From Oxalobacter aliiformigenes (GTDB lineage Bacteria; Pseudomonadota; Gammaproteobacteria; Burkholderiales; Burkholderiaceae_D), in contig NZ_CP098252.1 of NCBI RefSeq assembly GCF_027116575.1, positions 620,001 to 684,000 of the forward strand: a DNA stretch of 64,000 nucleotides, written 5' to 3'. The notes under the pieces were generated by a model that searched no databases, was not told the origin of the DNA, and saw only the letters and a program-made list of their open reading frames with translations. The position numbers and the translations under genes were made by a program. This document shows, piece after piece, positions 19,391 to 27,277 of this stretch. Numbering within the stretch: position 1 is the first letter of the stretch; each line of letters begins with the position of its first letter.

Positions 19391-19738
19391 TCAGGATGCG
19401 GAATCGTCCAGAGGCATGTTTTTCACAGATTCACGGGAGTGTTCCTTGGATTTGGTTTTTGCCTTGACAAGCTGACGGTCGAGTTTATCCATCAGAAGAT
19501 CGATGGCGGCATACAGATCCTGGGCAGTGCTTTCCGCGTGCAGGGTTTTGCCCGAGAGGTTCAATTTGATTTCGGCACGCTGGCTTCTTTCCTTGTCGGA
19601 AACATTGTCAACGGCCAATAGAACTGAAATATCGATGACGCCATCAAAATTCCGTTTCATTCGGTCAAGTTTGCTTTCTACATGGCTGCGGATTGCAGGC
19701 GTTATTTCGAGATGATGTCCACTGATAGTAAGGTTCAT
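19391..19738 (-). CDS. hpf: Ribosome hibernation promoting factor (short form)
   Basis: Binds the small subunit in the A/P-site region and helps convert ribosomes to inactive dimers in stationary phase. The 115-aa product is the short type: one S30AE/RaiA domain (MNLTISGHHLEITPAIRSHV to about residue 100) without the long C-terminal dimerisation domain. A longer frame starts at 19774. The ATG at 19738 was chosen because AAGGAG lies 6 nt before it and MNLTISG is the family start. It lies 58 bases downstream of rpoN, the arrangement seen in many proteobacteria, and is probably co-transcribed with it. Confidence 0.95.
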   Translation of the reverse strand: MNLTISGHHLEITPAIRSHVESKLDRMKRNFDGVIDISVLLAVDNVSDKERSQRAEIKLNLSGKTLHAESTAQDLYAAIDLLMDKLDRQLVKAKTKSKEHSRESVKNMPLDDSAS

Positions 19739-19796
19739 ACATTTCTCCTTGATGATGTCACCTAAACAAACCAAGTGTCGGAAACACTTGTCATTA

Positions 19797-21272
19797 CTAC
19801 AAACTTTTTCGCAAACTAGCCGGCGGGATTTTCAGCATGTCGCGATATTTTGCAATGGTTCTTCTTGCAATAACCAGCCCTTCCTTTTCCAGCATTTGTG
19901 CGATTTTGTTGTCGGAATACGGTTTTTTCCTGTCTTCACCGGCGATCAGCTGTTTTATTTTTTCCCGGATCGCGGTTGAAGACGCTTCTCCTCCTCCTTC
20001 CGTAGCGATATGACTGCCAAAAAAATATTTCAACTCAAAAATGCCGAGCGGTGTCAGCATGTATTTCTGGGTTGTCACACGTGAGATGGTGCTCTCGTGT
20101 AGTCCTAGTGTATCAGCAATTTCGCGCAAAACAAGAGGGCGCATGGAAGTCGGACCGAAAGTGAAAAAATTCTGTTGCCGTTCAATGATAGCTTCCGAAA
20201 CCCTCAAAATGGTATCGAATCGCTGGTTTATGTTTCGGATCAACCATTTGGCTTCCTGAAAACGGGTGTTGAGACTGGTTTTGTTCGATGTGTTCTTGAG
20301 AATTTCTCCATACATCCGGTTGATGCGGATTTTCGGCATGGCATCAGCATTTAATTCGGCATGCCAGATCCCGTCTTTTTTGATAACCACGATTTCCGGT
20401 ACGACAATGTCGGCTGCGTCGTTGGCATAAGCCGCTCCCGGATGAGGATTGCATCGCTGAATGACTTCCCGGGCTTCCAGAAGATCTTCATCGTCGCACC
20501 CGAGGGTTTTTCTCAGCCGGATGAAATCACGTTGTGCAAACAGTTTCAGATGGTTTTCGACAATATTCAAGGCACGTTTGCGGACAATGTACGGAATGTT
20601 CGGCATCATCCTGATCTGGATGGCAAGGCATTCGGCACTGTTTCTGGCGCCGACTCCCGGCGGATCGAAGGTCTGGATACAACAGAGAGCCTCTTCGAGT
20701 TCTTTCCTGTCGATAGCCAGTTCCGGCGGCAGCCATGCGAGCATTTCTTCCAGAGTTTCGAGAAGATAGCCGTTGGAATCCAGCGCATCGATGATCAGTT
20801 CGACCAGTGCGCGTTTGCGCTGATCACGAACAGCCAGTCTCATCTGGGATAGCAGATGTTCCTTCAGTGTTTCGGGAGGGGCTTCCAGTTGTGGCAGGAA
20901 ACGTTCGTCATCTGGATTCCGGTCGGCCGGTTTGGGAACATCCCAGATCAGATGCTCTGCTTCATCGTTTCCGGATTCATTCGTGAAATTTGTCGATACA
21001 TCGGTAGGTCCGCCGTTTGGTTCATGGGAACTTTCTTCATAGGCGGGTTCTCCTGATGCGACAGGTTGCCGGATGATGGAGCCGTCTGCCTGGAAACGGG
21101 CCGTGTTGGCCAGCGGGTCATCAAGCCTTTCCAGAAGGGGGTTTTCTTGCAGTGCGCGTTCGATTTCCTCGTTCAGTTCGAGGCTGGACAGTTGCAAAAG
21201 CCTGATGGACTGCTGAAGTTGTGGTGTCAGAGCGAAATGCTGGGCAAGACGGGTTTGCAGTTTCTGTTTCAT
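19797..21272 (-). CDS. rpoN: RNA polymerase sigma-54 factor
   Basis: Recognises -24/-12 promoters and needs AAA+ activators. The 491-aa product has the Gln/Leu-rich region I (MKQKLQTRLAQHFALTPQLQ, ending ALQENPLLE near residue 53), an acidic region II (about 60-130), the core-binding region, a helix-turn-helix segment (LGLHESTISRVTTQKYM) and the RpoN box ARRTIAKYR at about 469-477. A GTG at 21290 would add six residues. The ATG at 21272 gives the standard N-terminus, although its Shine-Dalgarno (GGGGCGG) is only fair. It starts 15 bases after the lptB stop, within the kdsD-lptB-rpoN-hpf cluster. Confidence 0.97.
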   Translation of the reverse strand: MKQKLQTRLAQHFALTPQLQQSIRLLQLSSLELNEEIERALQENPLLERLDDPLANTARFQADGSIIRQPVASGEPAYEESSHEPNGGPTDVSTNFTNESGNDEAEHLIWDVPKPADRNPDDERFLPQLEAPPETLKEHLLSQMRLAVRDQRKRALVELIIDALDSNGYLLETLEEMLAWLPPELAIDRKELEEALCCIQTFDPPGVGARNSAECLAIQIRMMPNIPYIVRKRALNIVENHLKLFAQRDFIRLRKTLGCDDEDLLEAREVIQRCNPHPGAAYANDAADIVVPEIVVIKKDGIWHAELNADAMPKIRINRMYGEILKNTSNKTSLNTRFQEAKWLIRNINQRFDTILRVSEAIIERQQNFFTFGPTSMRPLVLREIADTLGLHESTISRVTTQKYMLTPLGIFELKYFFGSHIATEGGGEASSTAIREKIKQLIAGEDRKKPYSDNKIAQMLEKEGLVIARRTIAKYRDMLKIPPASLRKSL

Positions 21273-21286
21273 GTCCGCCCCGTTTT

Positions 21287-22030
21287 TCACATTCTGAAAT
21301 GTTCCCCAAGGTAAACGCGTCTGACGGACTCGTTTTCGATGATTTCATCCGGATGGCCACTGGCGAGAACGGTACCCTGATTGATGATGTAGGCGTGATC
21401 GCAAATACCGAGTGTTTCACGAACGTTGTGGTCGGTAATCAGTACACCGATACCTCTTTCTTTCAGAAAGCGGACGATTCGCTGGATCTCGATGACGGCG
21501 ATCGGATCGATGCCGGCAAAAGGTTCATCCAGCAGAATAAAGCGGGGATCGGTTGCCAGTGCACGGGCGATTTCGACGCGCCGGCGTTCACCGCCCGAGA
21601 GCGAGAGCGCTGAATTCGTACGCAGTTTTTCGATCTGCAACTCGGCAAGCAGATTGTCCAGTTTCTGCTCGATTTCTATTCTTGAAAGAGGTTTGCCGTC
21701 TTTTTTCTGCAGTTCCAGTACAGCCCGGATATTGTCCTCGACATTCAGTTTGCGAAAAACGGATGCTTCCTGTGGCAAATAGGACAATCCCATGGATGCC
21801 CGTTTGTGTATCGGCAGACGGGTCAGATCGATGCCGTCGAGTTCGATGATCCCGTCGTCAGCCGGTACCAGACCCACAATCATATAAAATGAGGTGGTTT
21901 TCCCGGCACCGTTTGGTCCCAGCAAACCGACGACTTCACCGCTGGAAACGTCAAGGGAAATATTGGAAACAACGGTTCTTTTGCCGTAGGTTTTCTGCAG
22001 ATGACGAACGATCAGTTTACTGTTGCTCAT
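21287..22030 (-). CDS. lptB: LPS export ABC transporter ATP-binding protein
   Basis: Cytoplasmic ATPase of the LptB2FG complex that pulls lipopolysaccharide from the inner membrane. The 247-aa product has Walker [10 protein letters not shown] (38-46), a Q-loop (YLPQEASVF), signature [15 protein letters not shown], Walker [14 protein letters not shown] and switch His in ITDHNVRE. These are the features of LptB rather than of an amino-acid transporter ATPase. Its start overlaps the lptA stop by 4 nt (ATGA), giving tight coupling. LptF and LptG are not encoded in this window. Confidence 0.97.
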   Translation of the reverse strand: MSNSKLIVRHLQKTYGKRTVVSNISLDVSSGEVVGLLGPNGAGKTTSFYMIVGLVPADDGIIELDGIDLTRLPIHKRASMGLSYLPQEASVFRKLNVEDNIRAVLELQKKDGKPLSRIEIEQKLDNLLAELQIEKLRTNSALSLSGGERRRVEIARALATDPRFILLDEPFAGIDPIAVIEIQRIVRFLKERGIGVLITDHNVRETLGICDHAYIINQGTVLASGHPDEIIENESVRRVYLGEHFRM

Positions 22031-22581
22031 TTGTTGGACTTCTTTTCACGGGGTTGGATAACGGCCTTGACGCGGCCAGCACCGGGTTTGGAAACGCCTT
22101 CGCTGGTGTTGTAAACATTGTAATATTCCGTTTTCGCATTGTAGGAGATGTATTCTCCGGTCACATCGTCGGTGACCTTGCTGCCTTGGAGACGTTTCAC
22201 TCTGGCGCGAGTGAAAAATTTGGCGATTTCGTTTTTGTTGTCGTATTCGATTTTTTCGCCATAACCTTCCAGCCAGGTATCGGGCCCGCTATCCTGTTTT
22301 TGTCTCAGGGATGCCAGTTTTCCGGGAGCGGCATAAAGGGTGATGAACTGGTAACCTTCCGGATCTTCCACAATAACCGCTTTGCCTGCCTTGATCAGAA
22401 GTGTTCCTTTCGTCACGACGACGTTGCCTGTGAAGGTTGTGATCTGTTTGACGTCATCGGAAAACATCTGGTCGGCTTCGATATTGGTCGGCTTGTCGGC
22501 ATCCGCCTTTTCTGCACGGGCATTGAAAACGAGTCCGATACAGAACAGGAATGTCAGAAGGTTGAATAGGTTTTTTTTCAT
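22027..22581 (-). CDS. lptA: Lipopolysaccharide transport periplasmic protein
   Basis: Forms the beta-jellyroll bridge that carries LPS across the periplasm between LptC and LptD. The 184-aa product has a signal peptide ([20 protein letters not shown], cleavage near residue 22). An OstA/LptA domain follows, with the typical start [13 protein letters not shown] and repeats of strand-turn motifs ([20 protein letters not shown]). It lies 16 bases after lptC and overlaps lptB by 4 nt. Confidence 0.95.
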   Translation of the reverse strand: MKKNLFNLLTFLFCIGLVFNARAEKADADKPTNIEADQMFSDDVKQITTFTGNVVVTKGTLLIKAGKAVIVEDPEGYQFITLYAAPGKLASLRQKQDSGPDTWLEGYGEKIEYDNKNEIAKFFTRARVKRLQGSKVTDDVTGEYISYNAKTEYYNVYNTSEGVSKPGAGRVKAVIQPREKKSNK

Positions 22582-22597
22582 GGGGTTTACCGGTCCG

Positions 22598-23203
22598 TTA
22601 ATGTTTTGATCTGCCGGGAGGATTGTAGGTAATTCTGGCCTGGTTGAATATTTGCAGCTCGCTGGTAGCGTTATTGGCCTGCATGCCGATACCGCTCATG
22701 ATCGAATTGCCGTCGTGAACGATCACTTCCTTATCACTCGTCATGATTTCGTCATCGGGATAGATCAGCACGTATTCCGATGTCAGCCTGAAAGGGCCTT
22801 TGCTTGCGGAAGGCTCTCTGTCCATGACGACATTGTTTCTCATGTGGATTTTGGTGTTGAAGTCTTCGACATAGGCTTCTTTCGATCGGATCGTTTGCAG
22901 TTGCGAATAGTCGTTCATGGAATAAATGACCGGATTGTCGATCAGATGGGAGTCCTCGATAGGAAAATGGGTCATTTTCGTTCCGGTCGCTTCATATTGT
23001 GGTTGTCCGTCAGGCTTCATTCTGAAGTAACGGAAATTTTCCACGATGTAATCCGGATCGGTTCTTTGTTCGAGTGCCGCCGCGTCGGAAGCGCTTTTCC
23101 GGATGACCATATTGATCCACAGACTTCCCAATGTTAGTATCAGTACGACGGTAAAGATAATGGCAAGCCGTATGCGAAGCACCGATTTCGGACCCTGGAT
23201 CAT
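22598..23203 (-). CDS. lptC: LPS export system protein LptC
   Basis: Inner-membrane anchored partner that receives LPS from LptB2FG and hands it to LptA. The 201-aa product has one N-terminal transmembrane helix (about 11-31, LAIIFTVVLILTLGSLW) and then a periplasmic LptC/LptA-like jellyroll. The frame can be extended far upstream (to 23413), but that extension lies inside kdsC and is Arg/Ser/Pro-rich antisense-like sequence. The ATG at 23203 overlaps the kdsC stop as ATGA and gives MIQGPKSVLRIRL, a proper cytoplasmic lead for the helix. Confidence 0.93.
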   Translation of the reverse strand: MIQGPKSVLRIRLAIIFTVVLILTLGSLWINMVIRKSASDAAALEQRTDPDYIVENFRYFRMKPDGQPQYEATGTKMTHFPIEDSHLIDNPVIYSMNDYSQLQTIRSKEAYVEDFNTKIHMRNNVVMDREPSASKGPFRLTSEYVLIYPDDEIMTSDKEVIVHDGNSIMSGIGMQANNATSELQIFNQARITYNPPGRSKH

Positions 23204-23727
23204 TTCAGAAAACTCTCCACAACAGAGGTGTAACAGCCTTTTGCCCGCATGATCATGTCGCAGACTTCCCGGACTGCCCCGTTGCCACCGCTGTGACGGG
23301 TGACATGGTCGACGCGGGACAATACTTCGGGATGACCGTTCGGTACACTGAATGACACTCCGGCGCGGATCAGGACAGGCAGATCGATAATGTCGTCGCC
23401 GATGAATCCGCACTGGCTGGCCGCCAGTCCGGTCTTTTCCAGCAATGTTTCGAATGCGGCCCGTTTTTCGCCGGCTCCTTGGATGACATGACTGATTTCC
23501 AGATCGGCGGCCCGTCTGTTGACGATGGGGGAGTGACGCGCGCTGATGATGGCGGTCATGACACCTGCCTTTTTCAGCAGTTTGATGCCGTGGCCGTCCA
23601 GAACGTTGAAACTCTTGAACAGTTCTCCATCCAGGCCGTAATGCATTTTTCCGTCAGTTAAGACCCCGTCGACATCGAATATCATCAGACTGATCCGGGA
23701 CAGTTTGCTGGTTAATTCCGGATTCAT
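23200..23727 (-). CDS. kdsC: 3-deoxy-D-manno-octulosonate 8-phosphate phosphatase
   Basis: HAD-family phosphatase that releases KDO from KDO-8-phosphate for the LPS inner core. The 175-aa product has motif I FDVDGVLTDG with nucleophile Asp18 and acid/base Asp20, motif II in TAIISARHS, and the metal motif IGDDIIDLPVL. It lacks a large cap domain, as is usual for tetrameric KdsC. Its start overlaps the kdsD stop by one base (TGATG) and its stop overlaps lptC by 4 nt, placing it in the middle of a tightly coupled operon. Confidence 0.96.
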   Translation of the reverse strand: MNPELTSKLSRISLMIFDVDGVLTDGKMHYGLDGELFKSFNVLDGHGIKLLKKAGVMTAIISARHSPIVNRRAADLEISHVIQGAGEKRAAFETLLEKTGLAASQCGFIGDDIIDLPVLIRAGVSFSVPNGHPEVLSRVDHVTRHSGGNGAVREVCDMIMRAKGCYTSVVESFLK

Positions 23728-24743
23728 CAGATCACCTTCGCTTCCGTCAGATCATGAATATGAAGAGCACCGATCAGTTTACTGTCCTTGTCCGTGACAA
23801 GCAGCTGGTTGATCCTGAATTTTTCCATGATGCTGACGGCTTCGGCAGCCAGTTTTTCCGGCCCGATGGTACGCGGATTTTTCGACATCACATCGGAAAT
23901 GGTGATATTGGAAAAATTCTGCTGTTTCTCAATCAGCCGCCGGAGATCTCCGTCCGTAAAAATGCCAATGGCCCGCCCTCTGTCATCGACAACCGACGTC
24001 ATGGCGATTCCTTTTTTGGTGATTTCGAACAGGGCGTCTTTAAGCTGGGTATCGGCGGTGACGACAGGAATATCATCTCCCTTGCGCATGATATCGGAGA
24101 CCAGAGTCAGCAGGCGTCTGCCCAAGGCACCTCCCGGATGAGAACGGGCGAAATCGTCTTCCCGGAATCCACGTGCGTCCAGAACGGCAACGGCCATGGC
24201 GTCTCCCAGGGCAAGTGTCGTCGTTGTACTGGCTGTCGGGGCAAGATTGAGCGGGCAGGCTTCCTTTTCGACGTGGACGTTCAGGTGAACGTCTGCCAGT
24301 TTTGCCAGACTGGATCCGGGACGCCCGGTCATGGCGATCAGGCGTGTTCCCATCCGTTTGATGATGGGAGCGATGGCCATCAGTTCTCCCGCTTCACCGG
24401 AATAGGAAATGGCGATGAAAACGTCGTCGTGGGTAATCATGCCAAGGTCGCCGTGAGCGGCTTCCGCAGGATGCACGAACATGGCCGGTGTTCCGGTCGA
24501 TGCCAGTGTCGCGGCGATTTTGCGGCCGATATGGCCGGATTTGCCCATCCCGGACACCACCACACGGCCCTTGCAGTTCAAAAGCAGGGAAACGGACTCG
24601 ACAAAATGATCCGCATCTTCCTGACGGAAACGTTTCCGGAGCGTTTCGAGGGCAAGCGCTTCCGTTTTGAGGGTATCATCTGCCAGTTTCAGTAAACGTT
24701 CCGTATCGATCGATGTTTTGTTTTTGGTGACTTCTTTGCTCAT
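23727..24743 (-). CDS. kdsD: Arabinose-5-phosphate isomerase
   Basis: Converts ribulose-5-phosphate to arabinose-5-phosphate, the first step to KDO. The 338-aa product consists of an N-terminal SIS domain (about 45-185, with GMGKSGHIGRKIAATLASTG and ISYSGEAGE) and two C-terminal CBS domains (about 215-335), as in KdsD/KpsF. The neighbouring kdsC and lpt genes argue for the LPS-linked KdsD rather than GutQ. It is the first gene of the minus-strand cluster running to hpf. A TATACT hexamer lies close before the start on the minus strand, without a good -35. Confidence 0.95.
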   Translation of the reverse strand: MSKEVTKNKTSIDTERLLKLADDTLKTEALALETLRKRFRQEDADHFVESVSLLLNCKGRVVVSGMGKSGHIGRKIAATLASTGTPAMFVHPAEAAHGDLGMITHDDVFIAISYSGEAGELMAIAPIIKRMGTRLIAMTGRPGSSLAKLADVHLNVHVEKEACPLNLAPTASTTTTLALGDAMAVAVLDARGFREDDFARSHPGGALGRRLLTLVSDIMRKGDDIPVVTADTQLKDALFEITKKGIAMTSVVDDRGRAIGIFTDGDLRRLIEKQQNFSNITISDVMSKNPRTIGPEKLAAEAVSIMEKFRINQLLVTDKDSKLIGALHIHDLTEAKVI

Positions 24744-25046
24744 GATAGAAGTATAAACGAATTATCCGGGCGTGAATCCCGCGGGATGGAAAAATGGTTT
24801 TTCCAAGGAACCGGGCAACCGTCGTGACAGGAAAAAAGTTTTGCCATTTTACAAGGGGTTACGCGGAGAAGGAGTGTAACACTTTGTCACAAAAACGGGC
24901 GCATCGCGCGTGGATGAAATTCGTTACAATAACAAGTGTAAAAGTAGTTGAAGGATACAAAGAACAAGCGGTAGTCCGGATTTTCCGAGTAGGGATGAAA
25001 ACGGTTTTAGTACTGTGTTGTTATTCTTAAACTTTAACGCCATTTC
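24744..25046. other. 303-base divergent promoter region between kdsD and the antiporter gene
   Basis: Contains the start signals of two opposite units. A TACAAT hexamer on the plus strand at 24925-24930 is a possible -10 for the antiporter gene, with no good -35. The segment GTGTAACACTTTGTCACA (24875-24892) contains partly symmetric short repeats. No gene is seen. Confidence 0.4.
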
Positions 25047-27029
25047 ATGCAATCGTCTCTTGAATTTGTCCTGCTGATGCTGGGCACCGCTGTTATCGGG
25101 GTGGTCGTTTTCCGCTATCTCCAATTGCCCTCGATTCTGGGGTATCTTGCCGTCGGTGTTGTGATCGGCCCTCATTCGACCGGACTGGTCAGCGATGCCC
25201 AGTCGCTGGAAGGACTGGCGGAATTCGGGGTGGTTTTCCTGATGTTCACCGTCGGTCTGGAATTCTCGCTTTCCCAGCTTCTCGCCATGCGCAGGATCGT
25301 TTTCGGGCTGGGGTTGGCACAGGTATCCACTTCCATCATCGGTTCCATCATCATCACGCTGGTCATTGTTTTTATTCTGCCGCAACTTGGGGCAAGCTGG
25401 CAGGGGGCTTTGGCCATGGGGGGCGCCTGGGCAATGTCTTCCACAGCGATCGTATCCAAAATGCTGGCCGAGCGGATGGAACTGGAAACGGATTATGGAC
25501 GGCGTGTCATCGGCATTCTGCTGTTTCAGGATCTGGCTGTCGTGCTTCTTCTGATTATCGTGCCGACCTTGGCGAAGGGAACAGGCGATATTCTGCTGAT
25601 TATCGGAATGGCTCTGGGCAAAACGGCGCTTGTTCTGGTGCTTTTGCTTTTTTTCGGAAAGAAACTGATGAGCAAATGGCTCGGGATCGTCGCCGGACGC
25701 CGTTCCCAGGAATTGTTCATGCTGAACCTGCTTCTGATGACGCTGGGTGCTGCCTGGATAACGGAACAGGCCGGTTTGTCCATGGAACTGGGCGCATTCA
25801 TCGCCGGTATGCTCATATCCGAAACACGCTATAAAAACGAAGTGGATGTCGATATCAAGTCGTTCCGGGATGTTTTACTGGGGCTTTTTTTCATTACGAT
25901 CGGCATGATGCTCGACATGAATGTGGTTCTGCATTACTGGTGGCTTGTCCTGCTGATCATCGTTTCGGCATTTTTCTACAAATTTGCTCTGGCGGCATGG
26001 CTGACGCGGCTTTTCGGAGCATCCCGGGGTGTCAGTATCAAAACTGGCCTGGCACTGGCGCAGGCAGGGGAATTCAGTTTCGTGCTGGTCAACCAGATTT
26101 CCGGCCTGAATATGGTCGAACCGTGGATTTTGCAGGTCACCATGGCTTCCATGGTGCTTTCGATGCTGGCCGCTCCTTTTATCATTTTGAATGCCGACAA
26201 GATTGTCATGCGCTTTTCCGCCAATGAATGGATTCAGCAATCACTGGAACTGACGAAAATCGCCAGCAGTTCCATGTCATTGCAGCAACATGTCATTCTG
26301 GCCGGTTTCGGCAGGACGGGGCAGAATATCGCTACCCTGCTTGAGGAAGAACAGATTCCCTACCGGGCGCTGGATATGGATCTGGAACGGGTGAGAAAAG
26401 CGGAAACGGCTGGCGCCAATGTTTCCTATGCCGATGCCACCCGTCGGGAAAGCCTGGTTGCAGCGGGCATTCACCGGGCGTCTTCTCTTATCATCACGTT
26501 TGCCAGTGTCAATGCGGCATTGAGAGTCCTTCACTATGCCAAGGAACTGGCTCCGAGTCTGCCGGTGATCGTTCGAAGTTATGACGATTCCGATTTCGAC
26601 CGTCTGAAGGCGGCAGGAGCCGATGAGGTCGTTCCGGAAGTGATCGAAAGCAGTCTTGTTCTGACTTCGTATGCGTTCATGTCGTATGGCGTTCCCATGA
26701 AGCGGATCATCAAACGTGTTCGGGCCGCGAGAGCATCCCGTTATGCCAAGCTGAGAGAATATTTTCATGGCGAAACGGACGAAATTCCGGTCGATACCGA
26801 TTCATACTGGCGTCTGCATGCTCTCCGTCTTCCGGAAGGAGCCGCTGCGGTCGGCAAGACGGTAGGGGAAATGGACTTGCCGTCCAATCATGTCGAAATC
26901 ACGATGGTTCGGCGCGGAAAGGAAAAAATGACGGTAACGGACGACCTCATCCTGCGTGAAAACGATGTGCTTGTTTTGCGGGGAACTTCCGAAGGAATCG
27001 GTATCGTCGAAGAGCTCTTGCTGAAGTAA
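25047..27029 (+). CDS. Monovalent cation:proton antiporter, CPA2 family (KefB/KefC type)
   Basis: Inner-membrane potassium/sodium-proton exchanger. The 660-aa product has about 12-13 transmembrane segments (residues 5-385), including the CPA2 block GVVFLMFTVGLEFS. A cytosolic RCK/TrkA-N domain follows (about 410-530, HVILAGFGRTGQNIATLL binding NAD(H)), then a TrkA-C domain (about 570-655). This is the layout of KefB, KefC and YbaL. The RCK domain implies nucleotide or glutathione control. No KefG/KefF ancillary flavoprotein gene is adjacent, so glutathione-gated potassium efflux cannot be claimed. It faces uvrA convergently. Confidence 0.9.
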   Translation: MQSSLEFVLLMLGTAVIGVVVFRYLQLPSILGYLAVGVVIGPHSTGLVSDAQSLEGLAEFGVVFLMFTVGLEFSLSQLLAMRRIVFGLGLAQVSTSIIGSIIITLVIVFILPQLGASWQGALAMGGAWAMSSTAIVSKMLAERMELETDYGRRVIGILLFQDLAVVLLLIIVPTLAKGTGDILLIIGMALGKTALVLVLLLFFGKKLMSKWLGIVAGRRSQELFMLNLLLMTLGAAWITEQAGLSMELGAFIAGMLISETRYKNEVDVDIKSFRDVLLGLFFITIGMMLDMNVVLHYWWLVLLIIVSAFFYKFALAAWLTRLFGASRGVSIKTGLALAQAGEFSFVLVNQISGLNMVEPWILQVTMASMVLSMLAAPFIILNADKIVMRFSANEWIQQSLELTKIASSSMSLQQHVILAGFGRTGQNIATLLEEEQIPYRALDMDLERVRKAETAGANVSYADATRRESLVAAGIHRASSLIITFASVNAALRVLHYAKELAPSLPVIVRSYDDSDFDRLKAAGADEVVPEVIESSLVLTSYAFMSYGVPMKRIIKRVRAARASRYAKLREYFHGETDEIPVDTDSYWRLHALRLPEGAAAVGKTVGEMDLPSNHVEITMVRRGKEKMTVTDDLILRENDVLVLRGTSEGIGIVEELLLK

Positions 27030-27224
27030 TGAGCTGGTTTGATTTTATGGCGTGATTTGCCGGTTATATCCGCTTTCCGGGAGAAGGACAGGATCATTTC
27101 CCGCAATGGGAAGTGCTACGGGCTTGCTAAAAGGAATGGCTTTTCCGTTGATGTTTTTCGGCATATTTTGAAAACGGATTTTTGTTGTTCTTGTTTGTAT
27201 GGAACAGGTTTGATCCATACGGCT

Positions 27225-27250
27225 GTTCCAGCGGATGACGCCGCTGGAAC
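27225..27250. other. Strong hairpin between convergent antiporter gene and uvrA
   Basis: GTTCCAGCGG (27225-27234) and CCGCTGGAAC (27241-27250) form a perfect 10-bp stem with a 6-nt loop. No T-run follows on either strand, so it is not a standard intrinsic terminator. It may slow polymerase or protect 3' ends of the convergent transcripts. Confidence 0.5.
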
Positions 27251-27277
27251 GTGGTTGTGGGACGCAATGTACGGGTG

